From Muribaculaceae bacterium Isolate-036 (Harlan) (GTDB lineage Bacteria; Bacteroidota; Bacteroidia; Bacteroidales; Muribaculaceae), in NCBI GenBank assembly GCA_003833075.1, contig RIAY01000013.1, positions 1-64,000 on the forward strand: DNA of 64,000 nt, in the 5' to 3' direction. Shown one piece after another: positions 62,380-64,000 of this stretch. Made by a program: the position numbers and the translations under genes. The notes under the pieces were generated by a model, which did no database searches, was not told the origin of the DNA, and saw only the letters and a list, made by a program, of their open reading frames with translations. The first letter of the stretch is position 1; each line of letters starts with the position of its first letter.

Positions 62380-63594
62380 ATGAATTGTTTTAAATATTTA
62401 CCGGTCGCCTTGTTGTTTGCCGCCGGTGTGTCAACCGCTCCGGCTCAGACAGTGGAGGAATCGCTTGCCGAGGGGCGCGAGGCTTTCATGAGCTATGACT
62501 TCAAAGGTGCGGCGCGTCATTATGCCGCCGCCCGAAAAAAAGCGAGAAAGAAAATCCCCGCCGAGCTGGAAGAGCAGGAAAGGGAACTGATGAAGGCGGA
62601 GAATTTCCTTGAACGAGTGGAAAAACTGGTGATTCTCGACAGTATCACCGTGCCCAAAACCGACTTCTTCAAAGCTTACAAGCTGCCGTTTTCTGCCGGT
62701 AATCTCGGCAATTCGGATGCGGTTCCTTTCGAGAATACGGATGCGGATTATGTTTTCACAAACGAAGGGAATGATTTCAAGATGTGGGCGCAGCCGGACT
62801 CGACGGGAACGTACAGAATCGTGGAATCGATCAGACTCACAGACGGCTCATGGCACGAACCCTCCGAGACTCCCGATGTACTCAACAACGGCGGCAACGC
62901 GATCTATCCCTTCATGATGTCTGACGGCGTGACTCTCTATTTCGCGTCAGACAACGGTGAATCGCTCGGCGGATATGACATATTCGTCGCAACACGCGAT
63001 GCCGCCGACGGCGAATACCTCCAGCCGCAAAACATAGGCATGCCTTACAACTCCCCTTATGATGACTATCTGCTCGCCATTGATGAACTCAACGGCGTGG
63101 GATGGTGGGCGACCGACCGCAATCAGCTCGGCGACTTGCTTACAGTGTATCTTTTCAAGGTCAATGACCTGCGCAGGAATTACAATGCCGAGGAGACAGA
63201 GAACATACCGGATTTCGCATTCATCCGCGACTACAAGGCGACATGGGGCGAGGATGACTACACCCCTCTCCTTGAAGAAATCATGGCAATAACCCCGGAG
63301 CCGATAAAAAAACAGGTGGATTTCATATTCCCGATGAAGGGAGGTGTCACATACACCACGCTCGATGACTTCCGCACTCCGGGTGGAAAGACAATGATGA
63401 AGAAATATCTCGCGGCAGAAAAGTCTTTTAACGATAAACTTGCCAGACTTGCCGAAATGCGTCGTAAGTTTTCGATAAACAAAGGAAGTTCGATGAAAGC
63501 GCAGATACGCTCTCTTGAGAACGAAACTGAGAAAGACCGCGAGGCTCTGCGCAGGCTTCGCAGCGATGTCTACCGCACTGAAGAAGGCAGATAG
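62380..63594 (+). CDS. PD40/WD40-like exported protein
   Basis: 404 residues; signal peptide (CFKYLPVALLFAAGVSTAPAQ). Residues about 25-75 form a short helical region (AREAFMSYDFKGAARHYAAA-like TPR). The middle part contains PD40 blades, clearest at FMMSDGVTLYFASDNGESLG then GGYDIFVATR (about 178-208). The last 70 residues form a charged coiled coil (about 335-404). It resembles TolB/PorE-type blades but no OmpA domain follows. It is probably co-transcribed with cstA. Confidence 0.75.
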   Translation: MNCFKYLPVALLFAAGVSTAPAQTVEESLAEGREAFMSYDFKGAARHYAAARKKARKKIPAELEEQERELMKAENFLERVEKLVILDSITVPKTDFFKAYKLPFSAGNLGNSDAVPFENTDADYVFTNEGNDFKMWAQPDSTGTYRIVESIRLTDGSWHEPSETPDVLNNGGNAIYPFMMSDGVTLYFASDNGESLGGYDIFVATRDAADGEYLQPQNIGMPYNSPYDDYLLAIDELNGVGWWATDRNQLGDLLTVYLFKVNDLRRNYNAEETENIPDFAFIRDYKATWGEDDYTPLLEEIMAITPEPIKKQVDFIFPMKGGVTYTTLDDFRTPGGKTMMKKYLAAEKSFNDKLARLAEMRRKFSINKGSSMKAQIRSLENETEKDREALRRLRSDVYRTEEGR

Positions 63595-63645
63595 CAGAAC
63601 CGCGATATTGTCACATGACCAATTTCCGACTAACAAAGAAAAGTT

Positions 63646-64000
63646 ATGCTTTCGTTTTCCATAGCACTCATCATACTTATAGCAGGATACTTCACATACG
63701 GCAGATTCGTATCAAAAGTTTTCGGACAGGATCCCGCTCGCCCCACTCCGGTAAAGCAACACGCTGACGGAGTGGATTTCGTGGAACTGCCTACATGGAA
63801 GGTTTTCCTCATCCAGTTTCTGAACATAGCGGGGCTCGGTCCCATATTCGGCGCGATAATGGGTGTGATGTTCGGTCCGGCTGCTTTTCTATGGATTGTT
63901 TTCGGCACCATTTTCGCCGGTGCCGTTCACGACTATCTTTCGGGTATGCTGTCGGTGCGAGACAATGGCGCATCGCTGCCGGAAATTGTAGGGAATCAGC
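63646..64000 (+). CDS. cstA: Carbon starvation protein A (partial, cut at window end)
   Basis: The first 118 codons of a CstA-type peptide/pyruvate transporter: an N-terminal membrane segment (MLSFSIALIILIAGYFTYGR), then DGVDFVELPTWKVFLIQFLN, GPIFGAIMGVMFGPAAFLWI and GAVHDYLSGMLSVRDNG, the family's conserved region. The rest is beyond 64000. It starts 51 bp after the PD40 gene. Confidence 0.88.
   Translation, partial: MLSFSIALIILIAGYFTYGRFVSKVFGQDPARPTPVKQHADGVDFVELPTWKVFLIQFLNIAGLGPIFGAIMGVMFGPAAFLWIVFGTIFAGAVHDYLSGMLSVRDNGASLPEIVGNQ

Overview
The window is a Bacteroidota chromosome segment, most likely order Bacteroidales; the gene content fits a Muribaculaceae-like gut commensal, but that family placement is inference. 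Supporting signs are Bacteroidetes-type promoters (TTTG, 19-21 nt spacer, TAnnTTTG) seen repeatedly, few Shine-Dalgarno sequences, TonB-dependent receptors with lipoprotein partners, a GT3-type glycogen synthase, an extended NusB, and Bacteroidales-typical families (DUF5606, DUF4835, BF3164-type propeller, NVEALA, DUF3244).

Layout. 1-11.7 kb, plus strand: MFS transporter, guanine deaminase, a DUF3127 protein with an SSB-like tail, glycogen synthase and glucan phosphorylase, RsmG, an MBL hydrolase and HtpG. 11.7-16.8 kb, minus strand: an outer-membrane uptake pair (TonB receptor plus OB-fold lipoprotein) behind a leader containing a terminator. 16.9-28.7 kb, minus strand: core genes in three transcription units: nusB-yajC-ybbR-coaE-DUF5606; dnaN-exonuclease-coaBC-DUF4835-recN-rlmB; rpsF-rpsR-rplI. 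28.8-33.7 kb, minus strand: a TonB-receptor-like barrel and a transglutaminase-fold lipoprotein.

33.8-45.0 kb is the accessory region, visibly more AT-rich. It has a tyrosine integrase, a 1.2-kb stretch of inverted repeats, and three cargo genes of unknown function. Imperfect direct repeats lie on either side. Next comes a four-gene secreted-protein cluster: DUF3244, a thioredoxin-like/DUF1573 lipoprotein, a four-cysteine NVEALA peptide and a six-bladed propeller lipoprotein. Divergent from it is a membrane-anchored TPR regulator gene, cut by a complete IS4-family element with a clean 9-bp target duplication. This cluster is the best candidate in the window for an undescribed system: an exported disulfide-rich peptide with its own redox partner and a possible sensor.

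45.0-56.0 kb, minus strand: one long operon, lepB, a Wzy/O-antigen-ligase-like protein, an RND adaptor, RND pump, TolC-like channel, second RND pump. 56.4-58.2 kb: a HipBA toxin-antitoxin pair that abuts a fragment of an outer-membrane-protein gene. 58.5-62.1 kb: etfB-etfA-acyl-CoA dehydrogenase. 62.4-64.0 kb, plus strand: a PD40 protein and the 5' part of cstA, cut by the window end. No rRNA, tRNA or CRISPR array was seen.
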